A stretch of 64,000 bases of DNA, taken from the NCBI RefSeq assembly GCF_009827495.1, contig NZ_WTZA01000001.1, forward strand, positions 1,624,001-1,688,000, read 5' to 3'. This stretch comes from Tsuneonella aeria (GTDB taxonomy: Bacteria; Pseudomonadota; Alphaproteobacteria; Sphingomonadales; Sphingomonadaceae). Numbering within the stretch: position 1 is the stretch's first letter; each line of letters opens with the position of its first letter. This document shows, piece after piece, positions 8,293 through 18,357 of the stretch. Under the pieces are notes generated by a model. The model saw only the letters and a list, made by a program, of their open reading frames with translations, did not search any database and was not told the origin of the DNA. Made by a program: the position numbers and the translations under genes.

Positions 8293-9639
8293 ATGCTGAT
8301 TCAGGACCTTATCGACTCCGCCGCCGCGCTGGTCGCTACGGCGCGCCGTCACGGAGCGGACGGCGCCGACGCGGTGGCGCGCGCCAGTTCCGCGCAATCG
8401 GTCAGCGTCCGCCTGGGCGCGCTGGAGGATATCGACCGTTCCGAAGGAGTCGAGATCGGCTTGCGCGCCTTTGTCGGCAACCGTTCCGCCAGCGTCTCGA
8501 CCAGCGACCTCAGCCGGGCCGGCATGGAAGAGCTCGCGATGCGCGCCGTAGCCATGGCGCGCCATGCGCCCGAGGACGAATACGCGGCACTCGCGCCCGC
8601 AGATGCGCTGGCCAACCCGGCGCGCATGCCTGCGCTCGACCTGGCGGATCGTGCCGAACTTTCCCCCGCACAGCTGCGCGATCGTGCCGCCGAGGTGGAA
8701 GACGCCGCCCGCGCCGTCGCAGGCGTGCGCAACAGCGAAGGGGGATCGGCCGGGATGTCCCGGGGTGCGGTGGCGCTGGTAACCAGCACGGGGTTCGCCG
8801 CCGGCTACGAAGGATCGCACCATTCACTGCACGCCAGCGTGATCGCCGGCGAAGGGGCCCGGATGCAGCGCGACCATGCCCTGCGCAGCGCCCGGCACCT
8901 GGCCGACCTGCCGACGGCGCAGGAAATCGGAACGCTGGCGGGGGAGCGTGCCGCCCGCCGGCTCGATCCCGGCAGCCCGCCGGCAGGGCGCCTGCCGGTG
9001 GTGTTCGACGCCCGCGTTTCGGCATCGCTGGTGAGCCACCTGTTCGGCGCGATGGCGGCGCCCTCCCTCGCCCGCCGGGCAAGTTTCCTGGCGGACCGGC
9101 GGGATGCCGCGCTGTTTTCCGATGGCATCCGGCTGGTGGAGGACCCCTTACGTCCGCGCGGCCCGGCGTCCCGCCCGTTCGACGGCGAAGGCATCGCCTG
9201 CGTCCCGCGCGTTCTGGTCGAGCATGGCCGGGTGCAATGCTGGCCTTCGAACGTCGCGTCGGCCGCGCAGCTCGGCTTGCCGCTCACCGGCCATGCCGCG
9301 CGCGGATCGGCCGGCGCACCCAGCGTGAGCGCCACTAACGTGGACCTCATGCCGGCGGAAGAAACGCTGGCGGCGATGATCGCCGATATCCGCGAAGGCG
9401 TGCTGGTCGATTACCTGATCGGTCAGGGCGTGAACCTGGTCACTGGCGACTACAGCCGCGGCGCGGCGGGGCGGCGCATCGTCGATGGCCAGATCGAAGG
9501 GCCGATCGCAGGCTTCACCATCGCGGGCAACCTGGTGGACATGTTCGCCGCGATGCGCGTCGCCGACGACCTCGAATGCTGGCGATCGATCAACGCGCCG
9601 AGCATCCGGGTTGATGGAATGACCGTGGCGACAGCCTGA
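8293..9639 (+). CDS. pmbA: TldD/PmbA family metalloprotease-like protein (TldE)
   Basis: The 448-residue product matches PmbA/TldE, the partner of TldD in a heteromeric complex known for maturing peptide antibiotics and degrading the CcdA antitoxin. Features include the N-terminal RLGALEDIDRSEGVEIGLRAFVG block, the central EGSHHSLHASVIAGEG region and a C-terminal GVLVDYLIGQGVNLVTGDYSRGAAG motif followed by EGPIAGFTIAGNLVDMF, which is the classic family ending. The metal-binding HExxxH is characteristic of TldD rather than PmbA and is not seen here, as expected. No tldD is present nearby, so the partner must be elsewhere. Convergent with ppa. Confidence 0.92.
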   Translation: MLIQDLIDSAAALVATARRHGADGADAVARASSAQSVSVRLGALEDIDRSEGVEIGLRAFVGNRSASVSTSDLSRAGMEELAMRAVAMARHAPEDEYAALAPADALANPARMPALDLADRAELSPAQLRDRAAEVEDAARAVAGVRNSEGGSAGMSRGAVALVTSTGFAAGYEGSHHSLHASVIAGEGARMQRDHALRSARHLADLPTAQEIGTLAGERAARRLDPGSPPAGRLPVVFDARVSASLVSHLFGAMAAPSLARRASFLADRRDAALFSDGIRLVEDPLRPRGPASRPFDGEGIACVPRVLVEHGRVQCWPSNVASAAQLGLPLTGHAARGSAGAPSVSATNVDLMPAEETLAAMIADIREGVLVDYLIGQGVNLVTGDYSRGAAGRRIVDGQIEGPIAGFTIAGNLVDMFAAMRVADDLECWRSINAPSIRVDGMTVATA

Positions 9640-9706
9640 TCGGGCGCCGTTTCACCGACAGGGCGCGCTTCGGCTGCCCCCAGCGCGGCGCGTCACCCGG
9701 CGGGTA

Positions 9707-10243
9707 TCAGTCGCCCTTGGCCGCGTAGCGGTCGATCGCCTCGATCACCAGGCGGCGCGCCTCTTCCGCATCGCCCCACTTGCCGACCCGCACCCACTTC
9801 TCGGCTTCCAAGTCCTTGTAGTGCGTGAAGAAGTGCTCGATCTGCTGGAAGATGATCGAAGGCAGGTCCTTCGTCTCGGCGACGTCGGAATAATAAGGGA
9901 AGGTTGTGTCGATCGGCACGCAGATGAGCTTCTCGTCGCCGCCGTGCTCGTCTTCCAGGTGCAGCACGCCGATGGGCCGGGCGCGCACCACGCATCCGGG
10001 GATGAACGGGCTGCGGCTGATGACCAGCGCATCGATCGGGTCGCCATCGTCGGACAGGGTGTGCGGCACGAAGCCGTAGTTCGCCGGGTAGCGCATCGGC
10101 GTGTGCAGGATGCGGTCAACGAACAACGCGCCGCTTGCCTTGTCGAATTCGTACTTCACCGGCTCGCCCCCGGTGGGGACCTCGATGATGACATTGAGGC
10201 TTTCGGGCGGATTGTCGCCGACGGGAATCTTTTCGATCTGCAT
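9707..10243 (-). CDS. ppa: Inorganic pyrophosphatase (family I)
   Basis: The 178-residue enzyme hydrolyses pyrophosphate to two phosphates, pulling biosynthetic reactions forward; it acts in the cytosol as a Mg2+-dependent hexamer in bacteria. The sequence has the conserved N-terminal VIIEVPTGGEPVKYEFDK, the family signature around DDGDPIDALV with the metal-binding aspartates, and the PANYGFVPHT active-site strand. Length is normal for bacterial family I enzymes. It is monocistronic by appearance: convergent with pmbA and separated from the upstream M61 peptidase by 61 bases past its own start. Confidence 0.96.
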   Translation of the reverse strand: MQIEKIPVGDNPPESLNVIIEVPTGGEPVKYEFDKASGALFVDRILHTPMRYPANYGFVPHTLSDDGDPIDALVISRSPFIPGCVVRARPIGVLHLEDEHGGDEKLICVPIDTTFPYYSDVAETKDLPSIIFQQIEHFFTHYKDLEAEKWVRVGKWGDAEEARRLVIEAIDRYAAKGD

Positions 10244-10304
10244 GGCGCGCGCCTCTAGCGGCGGCCATTATGCGCCGCAACAGGGATAACGGTGCCGCCT
10301 TGCG

Positions 10305-12245
10305 TCAGTTACCGGTTCTGGGCGCGAGCAGGCGATCGAGCGGCTGCGTGCCCGTGCCGGCCGGCTCGATCCACGGGAAGCGCAGGCCGCCGTTCCATTT
10401 CACGTCCACCGTATCGAACCGGTCGCCGCGCTTCACGATCAGCCGGATGGGCCGGTCCGTCCCCTTGGCGTCCTTGACGGCCGCGGTCAGCCGGTCGCGG
10501 GAAAAGGCAAGGCCATCGACGGATACGATCGTCGTCCCCGGCAGCAGCCCGGCGTCGAATCCCGGGCTGCCCCAATGGGTGCCGCTCACCGCGCCGTCGC
10601 TGCCGACGCTGAAGCCGAGCGACCAGGTGAAGTCGCCCGCCGCGCCGCCAGAGCGGGTGAACGGATTGGGCTCCTCCTTCCACACCAGGCGATACCCGGC
10701 CATCTCGATACCCTTCAGCGGCGCCGGCTGGCCCGGCTGCCGGAACCGCGTGTCGAGGAACGTGGCCCAGTCGTGGGGGTAAACCGCGTTCAGCGCTGCC
10801 ACCACATCCTCGAAGGTATAGGTCCGCACGCCCCAATCCCCTTCGCGCGTGCCGAAGAACGCGCGGGCGAAATGCTCCAGCCCGCGCCGCTCGCCGGTGC
10901 CGCGCCGGATGATCTGGTCCGCCTCCAGCCAGATCAGCGCGCTTTCATTGTAATAGTCCGTTCCGCGCGACAGCGAGGCGAAGGGCTGCGGCTTGCGGTA
11001 GGCGAGCGCGGGGTTGAACGTGGTGTCCTCCACCGAACGCCAGCCTCGCCCTGCCTGCGCCGCGTAATAGGCGGCGTTGCTGGCGATCTCTCCCAGTGCG
11101 ACTTCCTTGGGCTGGAGGCCGGACCGGGCGGCCAGGATCGAATCCCAGAAGCTCGTCTGGCCTTCATAGACCCACAGCAATGCTCCCGAGGTGGGCGTGT
11201 GGTAATCGGGCGCCCACAACGCCGCCGGGCGGCGATGCTTGCCGTTCCAGCTATGGATCATCTCGTGCGGCAGCAATCCGCGCTGGTGGGCCGTCCCGTT
11301 CCAGTCCGTATAGCCGTTGCCGCTGAAGGTGTTCTCGCTCGACCGGTGATGTTCCAGCCCGATGCCGCCGAGTTCGTCAGTCAGCGCGACCAGGAATTCG
11401 TAGCGGTCGAATTGCCGCGTGCCGAACAGGGCGATCGCCTCTGCCACCAGCTTGCGGTGCGCGGGAAGCATTTCCGGCGGGGCGGCGAGCTGGCGCGGGT
11501 GATCGGCGAACACGTTGAGCCGCACGTTCTGCCCCAGGTCCCAGCTTCGCGCATGCGCGCCGGCGAAGACCGGGGAATCGACCAGCGTCTCGTAATCGGT
11601 TTCCGCCCAGATCACATCGCGGCCCTGCACCGTCTGCCCGTCGAGCGCGGCGGCCGCCGTCCAGCCTTCCGGCAGGGTGAGGCGCGGGGCGACGCGAATG
11701 CGGCGCACGGCGTGGCCCACGGGGTACAGACTGATCTTTTCCCACTGCACGTTGGCGATCGCCTGGGTCATCAGCGGCCGCCAGTCGCCGGTGGTGAACG
11801 GGTTGGTGTAGGTGAGATGCGCCATTACCTCGCGCGCGCCTTCGGGCAGGCTGATGCGGAACGCGTAAGGCTCGCCCGCGTCCCGCTCCCATTCCAGCGG
11901 CGCGCCGCCGGCGGTGAAGCGCACGTCGCCGATGCGGTGAATCTGGCCGGTCGGGCCGTGATTGCCCGGCAGCCACTTCGGGTAGAGCAGCACCAGTTCG
12001 CGCGTGCCTGGCGCCACGGGCACGGTCTGCACCGCGCGCATCGTGCGCCCGATCGTGTCGCTGGCATCGACGTGCAACGTCATCGTGCCGGGGTAGGCAA
12101 CGTCCGCGCTCGGCGGCAGGGGCGGGGCCAGCGGCGCGGCGGCGACCGGCGGCATCGACCGTACCGGGCCCTGGGCTTGGACGGGGGCCGAGAGCACAAG
12201 GGCGAGCGGCAGGGCGGCGACAGCGGTCAGGAAACGGATAGGCAT
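10305..12245 (-). CDS. M61 family metallopeptidase with C-terminal PDZ domain, exported
   Basis: A 646-residue secreted or periplasmic peptidase. A Sec signal peptide is seen at the start ([20 protein letters not shown], cleavage likely after PVQA). The M61 catalytic site is intact: HEMIH at 327-331 followed by the family-typical SWNGKHRRP, with the third zinc ligand likely E361 in [14 protein letters not shown]-like domain occupies about residues 540-625 ([17 protein letters not shown]). Characterised members are glycyl aminopeptidases. ATG 12245 is chosen because it begins the signal peptide; an ATG at 12257 would add four residues. The gene stands alone, divergent from hisS. Substrate specificity cannot be read from sequence. 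Confidence 0.9.
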   Translation of the reverse strand: MPIRFLTAVAALPLALVLSAPVQAQGPVRSMPPVAAAPLAPPLPPSADVAYPGTMTLHVDASDTIGRTMRAVQTVPVAPGTRELVLLYPKWLPGNHGPTGQIHRIGDVRFTAGGAPLEWERDAGEPYAFRISLPEGAREVMAHLTYTNPFTTGDWRPLMTQAIANVQWEKISLYPVGHAVRRIRVAPRLTLPEGWTAAAALDGQTVQGRDVIWAETDYETLVDSPVFAGAHARSWDLGQNVRLNVFADHPRQLAAPPEMLPAHRKLVAEAIALFGTRQFDRYEFLVALTDELGGIGLEHHRSSENTFSGNGYTDWNGTAHQRGLLPHEMIHSWNGKHRRPAALWAPDYHTPTSGALLWVYEGQTSFWDSILAARSGLQPKEVALGEIASNAAYYAAQAGRGWRSVEDTTFNPALAYRKPQPFASLSRGTDYYNESALIWLEADQIIRRGTGERRGLEHFARAFFGTREGDWGVRTYTFEDVVAALNAVYPHDWATFLDTRFRQPGQPAPLKGIEMAGYRLVWKEEPNPFTRSGGAAGDFTWSLGFSVGSDGAVSGTHWGSPGFDAGLLPGTTIVSVDGLAFSRDRLTAAVKDAKGTDRPIRLIVKRGDRFDTVDVKWNGGLRFPWIEPAGTGTQPLDRLLAPRTGN

Positions 12246-12340
12246 GCCCCGCCGCATGGGGCAGCCACCGCGCCCGCGCAAGCACGGCTTCGACGAGCGC
12301 CTTTCGCCGCCGGGGCGAACGCGCTAACGGCGCCGACGAC

Positions 12341-13666
12341 ATGAGCAGCACGAAAACCCCGCAAGCCATCCGCGGCACCCAGGACATCTTCGGGCCGGAA
12401 GCCGAGGTATTCGCCTTCGTGGTCGAGACGTTCGAGCGCGTGCGCAAGCTCTATCGCATGCGGCGCGTCGAGATGCCGGTGTTCGAGCGGACCGAGGTGT
12501 TCGCCCGCTCCATCGGCGAGACGACCGACATCGTATCCAAGGAGATGTATTCGTTCGAGGATCGCGGCGGGGAGAGCCTGACCTTGCGGCCCGAATTCAC
12601 CGCCGGGATCGCGCGCGCGTTCATCACCAACGGCTGGCAGCAGCACGCGCCGCTGAAGGTGGCGACTCAGGGGCCGCTGTTCCGGTACGAGCGGCCGCAG
12701 AAAGGGCGCTACCGCCAGTTCCACCAGCTCGACGCGGAGATCATCGGCGCCGGCGAACCGCAGGCCGACGTGGAGCTGCTGGCGATGGCCGACCAGTTGC
12801 TCAAGGAACTCGGCATTTCGGACGGGGTGACGCTCCACCTCAACACGCTGGGCGATGGCGACAGCCGCGAAGCGTGGCGCGCCGCGCTGGTCGAACACTT
12901 TCGCCAGGTGCGCGGGGACCTGTCCGAGGATTCGCAGGAGCGGCTGGAGAAAAATCCGCTGCGCATCCTCGACAGCAAGGATCCGCGCGACCGGGCGTTC
13001 GTCGCCGATGCTCCGCAGATCGACGCCTACCTCTCGGATGAAGCGGTTCGGTTCTTCGAACAGGTGACGAGCGGCCTCGACGCCGCCGGGGTCGCCTGGA
13101 CCCGCAACCCGGCGCTCGTGCGCGGGCTCGATTATTACCGCCACACCGCGTTCGAATTCGTCACCGACCGGCTGGGCGCGCAAGGAACCGTGCTCGGCGG
13201 GGGACGCTACGACGGGTTGATCGAAAGCCTCGGCGGCGCGCCGACCCCGGCGGTCGGATGGGCCGCCGGGATCGAGCGGCTGGCGATGCTGGTGGGCGAA
13301 CGTGCCCCACAAGAGCGGTTCGACGTCGCGATCATCCCGATGGACGATGCCGGTCTGGCCCAGGCCAATTCGCTCGCCCGCTCCCTCCGGGCCGAGTGGA
13401 ACAACGTCGAGATCTACGCCACCGGCAAGCTCAAGAAGCGGATGGCCCGCGCCAACGATGCGGGCGCGCTCGTCGCCGTGCTCATCGGAGAGGACGAAAT
13501 CGCCGCCGGCGAAGTCACCGTGCGCGACCTCCACGATGGCGAGCAGGCCCGCGTCGCTCCCGCCGACGTGTCCGGCATCGTCGCGAAGGCCCAGAACGCG
13601 CAGTGGCTGCGCCAGACGGAGCATTCGGGCATCGGCCTCCCCGACTGGATCGATCCGGACGCCTGA
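12341..13666 (+). CDS. hisS: Histidyl-tRNA synthetase
   Basis: A 441-residue class II aminoacyl-tRNA synthetase that charges tRNA(His). Motif 1 region [14 protein letters not shown] is followed by motif 2 in [20 protein letters not shown] and by the histidine-binding [14 protein letters not shown] and [16 protein letters not shown] blocks; motif 3 is [10 protein letters not shown]. The C-terminal anticodon-binding domain covers about residues 325-420. It forms a translation operon with prfA and prmC: the hisS TGA and prfA ATG share one base at 13666, so translational coupling is expected. Confidence 0.97.
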   Translation: MSSTKTPQAIRGTQDIFGPEAEVFAFVVETFERVRKLYRMRRVEMPVFERTEVFARSIGETTDIVSKEMYSFEDRGGESLTLRPEFTAGIARAFITNGWQQHAPLKVATQGPLFRYERPQKGRYRQFHQLDAEIIGAGEPQADVELLAMADQLLKELGISDGVTLHLNTLGDGDSREAWRAALVEHFRQVRGDLSEDSQERLEKNPLRILDSKDPRDRAFVADAPQIDAYLSDEAVRFFEQVTSGLDAAGVAWTRNPALVRGLDYYRHTAFEFVTDRLGAQGTVLGGGRYDGLIESLGGAPTPAVGWAAGIERLAMLVGERAPQERFDVAIIPMDDAGLAQANSLARSLRAEWNNVEIYATGKLKKRMARANDAGALVAVLIGEDEIAAGEVTVRDLHDGEQARVAPADVSGIVAKAQNAQWLRQTEHSGIGLPDWIDPDA

Positions 13667-14736
13667 TGACCATTTCCGCCGACAGGCTCGAGCAGATCGC
13701 GCATCGCTTCGCCGAGCTGGAGGCGCGGCTGGCTTCGGGCACACTCGAGGGGGCGGAGTTCGTCGCCGCGAGCCGGGATTACGCCGAGCTGGAACCGGTC
13801 GTTCGCGTGGCGGAGCAGGTGCGCGCCATGCGGGGCGAGCTGGCCGAACTCGAGCAACTCGACGACGCCGACCCCGACATGAAGGCGCTGGCGGAGGAGG
13901 AAATAACCCGGCTGCGCGCGGCGCTGCCCGATGCGGAGCGTGCGCTGGCCGTCGCCATGCTCCCGCGCGATAGCGCCGATGCCCGCCCCGCCATGCTGGA
14001 AATCCGCGCCGGGACAGGCGGCGACGAGGCGGCGCTGTTCGCGGCCGACCTCTACCGCATGTACGAACGCTTCGCCGCCGAACAGGGCTGGCGCGTGGAG
14101 CCGGTCAGCATCAACGCCAGCGACATCGGCGGGTTCAAGGAAATCGTCGCCAACGTCGCGGGCAGTGGCGTGTTCGCCAGGCTGAAGTTCGAAAGCGGCG
14201 TCCACCGCGTCCAGCGGGTGCCGGTGACCGAAAGCGGCGGACGTATCCACACCAGCGCCGCGACCGTCGCCGTCCTGCCCGAACCCGACGAAGTCGACAT
14301 CCAGATCGAGCCTGGCGACATCAAGATCGATATCTACCGCGCCAGCGGCGCGGGCGGCCAGCACGTCAACACCACCGACAGCGCGGTGCGCCTCACCCAC
14401 CTGCCCACCGGCCTCGTCGTTATCCAGCAGGACCAGCGCAGCCAGCACAAGAACAAGGACAAGGCGATGCAGGTCCTGCGCACGCGCCTCTACGACCTGA
14501 AGCGGGCCGAAGCGCACGGGGCGGAGGCAGAAGCGCGGCGGGCGATGGTCGGCAGCGGCGACCGGTCCGAACGCATCCGCACATACAATTTTCCGCAAGG
14601 CCGCGTCACCGATCACCGCATCGGGCTGACACTGCACAAGCTCGACGACGTGCTCGCCGGGCCGGGGCTGTCAGAACTGGTCGACGCACTGGTTGCGGAA
14701 GACGAGGCGAAGCGGCTCGCCGCGCTGGGCGCGTGA
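13666..14736 (+). CDS. prfA: Peptide chain release factor 1
   Basis: RF1 (356 residues) recognises UAA and UAG stop codons and triggers peptide release. The catalytic GGQ motif is present in [20 protein letters not shown], and the codon-recognition segment shows [20 protein letters not shown], where PVT corresponds to the RF1-type PxT anticodon-like tripeptide. Start overlaps the end of hisS by one base. It is immediately followed, with a 4-base GTGA overlap, by prmC, whose product methylates the glutamine of this very GGQ motif; the pair is a classic functional coupling. Confidence 0.97.
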   Translation: MTISADRLEQIAHRFAELEARLASGTLEGAEFVAASRDYAELEPVVRVAEQVRAMRGELAELEQLDDADPDMKALAEEEITRLRAALPDAERALAVAMLPRDSADARPAMLEIRAGTGGDEAALFAADLYRMYERFAAEQGWRVEPVSINASDIGGFKEIVANVAGSGVFARLKFESGVHRVQRVPVTESGGRIHTSAATVAVLPEPDEVDIQIEPGDIKIDIYRASGAGGQHVNTTDSAVRLTHLPTGLVVIQQDQRSQHKNKDKAMQVLRTRLYDLKRAEAHGAEAEARRAMVGSGDRSERIRTYNFPQGRVTDHRIGLTLHKLDDVLAGPGLSELVDALVAEDEAKRLAALGA

Positions 14737-15563
14737 CCGTCGGAGAGGCGATCCGCGCCGCCGCCGCCCGGCTGGCAGGGGTGAGCGACACCGCGCGGCT
14801 CGATGCCGAACTGCTCCTTGCCCACGCGGTCGGCACGACGCGGTCCGGCATGCTGCTGTCCTGTCTGCGCGATCCCGCCCCCGCGGGATGGGACCGCCTC
14901 GTGGAACAGCGCACGCGGCACGTGCCCGTCGCCTACATCGTCGGGCGGCAGGAGTTCTGGGGGCTCGACCTTGCCGTCGCGCCCGGCGTACTGATCCCGC
15001 GCGCCGACAGCGAGACGATCGTCCGCGCCGCCCTCGCCGCCCGGCCCGATGCGCGGCGGGTGCTCGACCTCGGCACCGGGTCGGGCGCGCTCCTCGCCGC
15101 GCTGCTCAGCGAGCTGCCGGGGGCGACCGGTATCGGGGTCGAGGCATCGCCCGCAGCCGCAGACGTCGCCGCCAACAATCTTGCGCAGCTCGGGCTCCCG
15201 GGCGAGGTTGTCCTGCGTGACTGGAACCGGCCCGGGTGGCGCGCCGACCTCGGCCGCTTCGACCTCGTCGTATCGAACCCGCCTTACGTGGAAGACGACG
15301 CAGCGCTGGCTCCGGAAGTCCGCGATCATGAGCCGTCGGCGGCGCTGTTCGCCGGGGCCGATGGGCTCGATGCCTATCGCGTGCTTATCCCCCAGACAGC
15401 CGCGCTGCTCGAACCCGACGGCGTCGCGGCGTTCGAGATCGGTCACACACAGGCCGCTGCGGTGACGAATCTTGCGGAAGAAGCAGGCTTTGCCGCCGCG
15501 CTCCACCACGACCTGGCGGGGCGCCCGCGCTGCCTGGTACTCGCCCGTGCCGTCGTGCGATGA
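14733..15563 (+). CDS. prmC: Peptide chain release factor N5-glutamine methyltransferase
   Basis: The 276-residue SAM-dependent enzyme methylates the glutamine of the GGQ motif in release factors. The N-terminal helical RF-binding domain (about 1-75) contains [13 protein letters not shown] and [10 protein letters not shown], the SAM motif is [16 protein letters not shown] near residue 110, and the catalytic NPPY is in [13 protein letters not shown]. Translation starts at GTG inside the prfA stop region (overlap GTGA), which indicates coupling. The 276 bases after it show no gene or clear terminator before the DUF4167 gene. Confidence 0.96.
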   Translation: MTVGEAIRAAAARLAGVSDTARLDAELLLAHAVGTTRSGMLLSCLRDPAPAGWDRLVEQRTRHVPVAYIVGRQEFWGLDLAVAPGVLIPRADSETIVRAALAARPDARRVLDLGTGSGALLAALLSELPGATGIGVEASPAAADVAANNLAQLGLPGEVVLRDWNRPGWRADLGRFDLVVSNPPYVEDDAALAPEVRDHEPSAALFAGADGLDAYRVLIPQTAALLEPDGVAAFEIGHTQAAAVTNLAEEAGFAAALHHDLAGRPRCLVLARAVVR

Positions 15564-15839
15564 GTAGCGGGCCGACAAACGCGGTGTCGATGAACGCCCC
15601 GTCGATAAATGCTTGGCAAACGCTGCGGTGATGGCTACCTGCCACACAAGGTTTCCCCGGATCGCGACGCGTTCGCCACCGGGACGGCCTAGCTCCAACA
15701 TTTGCATGACCGGCCGGGCGCGGAGCCCTTGGGACAAGGCAAATGGAGCACCGCGTCCGGTGTGGGCGCGGGGTGGGGTCACTTGACACGTCCTGCGACG
15801 GGAGATGTGCGGACGGTCACTCGGAAGGAAGTGTTTTCC

Positions 15840-16709
15840 TTGAACAACAACCGCAATAACAACAGCAACCGTCGTCGTGGACGGAATAATCGCCAGCAGG
15901 GCGGTGGCAATCAGAACCGGATCGACAGCCGCGCGCGGGGTAATGCGCCGCAGATGCTCGATAAATACAAGAAGCTGGCGCAGGATGCGCAGCACAATGG
16001 CGACCGGGTGCAGGCGGAATACTATCTGCAGTTCGCCGATCACTATTTCCGGGTCATCGCAGACAACAACCGCAGCCGGCAGGACGATGCACAGCAGCGC
16101 GGCGGACGATCCGACAACCGCGACTTGCAGTCCGATTACGACGGCGACGACGAAGATTTCGACGCACCGCGCCACGGCCGGGAAGACCGCCAGCGCGACG
16201 AGCGGTCGCGTGAAGACAGGGGACGTGAAGACCGGGCGCGCGATGACCGGACGCGTGATGACCGGGGGCGCGATGACAGTCGCGGCCGCGGGGATCGCGG
16301 TCGCTCGCGGCCCCGCCGTGACGAAAGCGGCGAAGGCGAACCCGGCACGCAGCAGTCCAGCGAATTCGAGCCGGCCGAAAACCCCTTCACCCGTCCGGCG
16401 CGCCCGCGTGACGCCGGCCCGGGCGATTCTGGCACCCGCGATAATGCCAACCGGGAGCGCGAACCGCGCCGGGCGCGCAGCCGCCGCAGCGCGGACGACG
16501 AGACCGACACGATGGTGACCGACGCGGGCGAGATCGATTCGGCGGCCCTGCCGCCGGCGTTCCTCGCCACTCCGGCATCGGCGCCGTCCGACAGTGCGGA
16601 ACGCGAAGCCGGCGACCTGGGCGTGGAAGCCGCACGCAAGCCTGCACCGCGGCGGCGGCGCAAGGCGGCCGACGACGGCGAAGGCGAGAGCCTGACCGCG
16701 GTCGGCTGA
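15840..16709 (+). CDS. DUF4167 domain protein, Arg/Asp-repeat-rich, probable RNA-binding
   Basis: A 289-residue protein typical of alphaproteobacteria. The N-terminus is Asn/Arg-rich (NNNRNNNSNRRRGRNNRQQ) and runs into the DUF4167 core IDSRARGNAPQMLDKYKKLAQDAQ and QAEYYLQFADHYFRVIAD at about 30-85. The rest is low complexity: a stretch of RED/RDD/RGR repeats from roughly residue 110 to 165, then an acidic and Ala-rich tail. TTG 15840 is chosen as start because GGAAGGAA lies ten bases upstream and the family begins here; longer readings add non-conserved sequence. The basic, disordered character suggests nucleic-acid binding (inference). Located between prmC and lnt on the same strand. Confidence 0.85.
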   Translation: MNNNRNNNSNRRRGRNNRQQGGGNQNRIDSRARGNAPQMLDKYKKLAQDAQHNGDRVQAEYYLQFADHYFRVIADNNRSRQDDAQQRGGRSDNRDLQSDYDGDDEDFDAPRHGREDRQRDERSREDRGREDRARDDRTRDDRGRDDSRGRGDRGRSRPRRDESGEGEPGTQQSSEFEPAENPFTRPARPRDAGPGDSGTRDNANREREPRRARSRRSADDETDTMVTDAGEIDSAALPPAFLATPASAPSDSAEREAGDLGVEAARKPAPRRRRKAADDGEGESLTAVG

Positions 16710-16733
16710 CGGAAAATCCGCGCGGACGCTCCG

Positions 16734-18311
16734 ATGGCGGGTGCGATACGGCAAGCCGGGCGGGCTTTACTCGCCTGGCCCCGCGCCGCGGCACTGGGCT
16801 GCGGTCTGCTGGCGGCGACGGGATTTCCGCCGCTCGGCCTCTGGTCCATCGCCCTTCTGGGCGTGGCCGGTCTTGCCGCACTGATCGCGCAGACCAGCGG
16901 GTGGCGGCAGGCCGCCTGGCTGGGCTGGCTGTTTGGCGTTGCGCATTTTACCCTCGCCAACAACTGGATCGCCACAGCCTTCACCTACCAGGCGAACATG
17001 CCCCAAGCCCTGGGCTGGGTCGCGGTTCCGCTGCTCGCGCTTTACCTGGCCATCTATCCTGCGATCGGCGCGGCGCTCGCTCGCCGGGTGGGCGGGACGC
17101 GCCCGGTTCCGCTGGCGTTTGCGTTTGGCGGGGCGTGGGCGATTTCGGAATGGCTGCGGAGCTGGGTCTTCACTGGTTATGCGTGGGACCCGCTGGGCCT
17201 CATGCTGCTCGGCCCGTTCGACCGGCCCGGCCTTGCTGCCCTGCTGCCCTGGATGGGGACTTACGCGCTTTCCGGCCTCGCCGCCCTGATCGCGGGCGGC
17301 ATCGCGGCGCTGCTGGCGGTGCGCGCGTGGTGGCGGGCGCTGGCCGTCTATGCGCTGCTGGCGGCCGGCATGATGCTGCCCGCGCCCCCGGGCCGGACGG
17401 GAACGCTGGCCGTCACCCTGATCCAGCCCGGCTTCCAGCAGGAGGAGCTCGACCGGCCGGAGCTGTACGAGGCGCAGTACCAGCAGCTCGACCAGCTCAC
17501 CCGGCCCCGCCGCGATCAGGGCCAGCGGCTGGTTCTCTGGCCCGAATCGGGCCTGCCCGATTACCTGCGCGACGGGTATCCGCGCCGCTTCTACATCGCC
17601 ACGACGGCAGGGGCCGATCCGCGCTATGCGCGCAGGCGCATCGGGCAAACCATCGGCGAAGGCAGTTTTCTGATGACCGGCGCCGTGGATCTGGAGATCG
17701 AAGGCGACAAGGCGACAGGCGCGTATAACGCGGTCAGCGTGCTCGATCCGCAGGGCAACTTCCGGGGCACCTATCGCAAGGCGCACCTCGTCCCGTATGG
17801 CGAATACCTGGCACTGCGCTGGCTGCTGGAACCGCTGGGCGCGACGCGCCTGGTGGCGGGCGCAATCGACTTCATTCCCGGACCGGGGCCCCGGACGCTC
17901 GACCTCGGCGCCTATGGCGAGGTCGGCGTCCAGATCTGCTACGAGATCATATTCGCCGGCCAGGTCGTCGACCGGGCCAACCGGCCCGATTACATCTTCA
18001 ACCCGTCGAACGACGGCTGGTTCGGCGCATTCGGTCCGCCGCAGCATTTTGCACAAGCGCGGATGCGGGCAATCGAGGAAGGGCTGCCGGTGCTTCGCGC
18101 GACCGTGAACGGGATCAGCGGCGTGATCGACGCGCGCGGCGTGGTGCGCGCGCACCTGCCGACCAGCGAGCGGCCCGGCCGCATCGACGCATTCGTGCCC
18201 CCGCCCGCCCCGCCGACGTGGTTCGCGATGATCGGCAACGCACTTTCGCTTGCATGGGCCCTACTGGCTTTTGCCGCGTCCGTGCTTGTCAGACGGCGGT
18301 GGCAACGCTAG
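16734..18311 (+). CDS. lnt: Apolipoprotein N-acyltransferase
   Basis: The 525-residue inner-membrane enzyme adds the third acyl chain to the N-terminal cysteine of lipoproteins, the last step before Lol sorting. About six membrane helices fill the first 220 residues, followed by a periplasmic carbon-nitrogen hydrolase domain. The catalytic triad can be placed on a glutamate in [11 protein letters not shown], a lysine in [15 protein letters not shown], and a cysteine in [10 protein letters not shown], and a last helix closes the protein. Several predicted lipoproteins in this window would be substrates. It is followed by metK after 46 bases, the lnt-metK order often seen in alphaproteobacteria. 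Start ATG 16734 is 24 bases after the DUF4167 gene. Confidence 0.95.
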   Translation: MAGAIRQAGRALLAWPRAAALGCGLLAATGFPPLGLWSIALLGVAGLAALIAQTSGWRQAAWLGWLFGVAHFTLANNWIATAFTYQANMPQALGWVAVPLLALYLAIYPAIGAALARRVGGTRPVPLAFAFGGAWAISEWLRSWVFTGYAWDPLGLMLLGPFDRPGLAALLPWMGTYALSGLAALIAGGIAALLAVRAWWRALAVYALLAAGMMLPAPPGRTGTLAVTLIQPGFQQEELDRPELYEAQYQQLDQLTRPRRDQGQRLVLWPESGLPDYLRDGYPRRFYIATTAGADPRYARRRIGQTIGEGSFLMTGAVDLEIEGDKATGAYNAVSVLDPQGNFRGTYRKAHLVPYGEYLALRWLLEPLGATRLVAGAIDFIPGPGPRTLDLGAYGEVGVQICYEIIFAGQVVDRANRPDYIFNPSNDGWFGAFGPPQHFAQARMRAIEEGLPVLRATVNGISGVIDARGVVRAHLPTSERPGRIDAFVPPPAPPTWFAMIGNALSLAWALLAFAASVLVRRRWQR

Positions 18312-18324
18312 GCGCAATTCAGTC

Positions 18325-18340
18325 ATAAAGCTTCCTTTAT
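18325..18340 (+). promoter_or_regulatory. ATAAAG-N4-CTTTAT inverted repeat before metK, candidate operator
   Basis: A perfect 6-bp inverted repeat ATAAAG (18325-18330) / CTTTAT (18335-18340) stands in the 46-base gap between lnt and metK, starting 33 bases before the metK ATG. It is AT-rich against a GC-rich background. The form resembles operators of ArsR-type regulators of SAM/SAH metabolism (SahR) described for proteobacteria, but the identification is inferred from shape and position only. No SAM riboswitch fold is recognisable in so short a leader. Confidence 0.4.
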
Positions 18341-18357
18341 ATCAGGATTTCTCTCCG

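Noticed and set aside
14613-16754. Long minus-strand frame opposite prmC and the DUF4167 gene
   Set aside because: No domain, no ribosome site; hydrophobic Val/Ala/Arg repeats mirror the Arg/Asp codon repeats of the DUF4167 gene.
18312-18357. SAM riboswitch upstream of metK
   Set aside because: The 46-base leader is too short, and no conserved pseudoknot elements are visible; an operator-like inverted repeat is the better reading.
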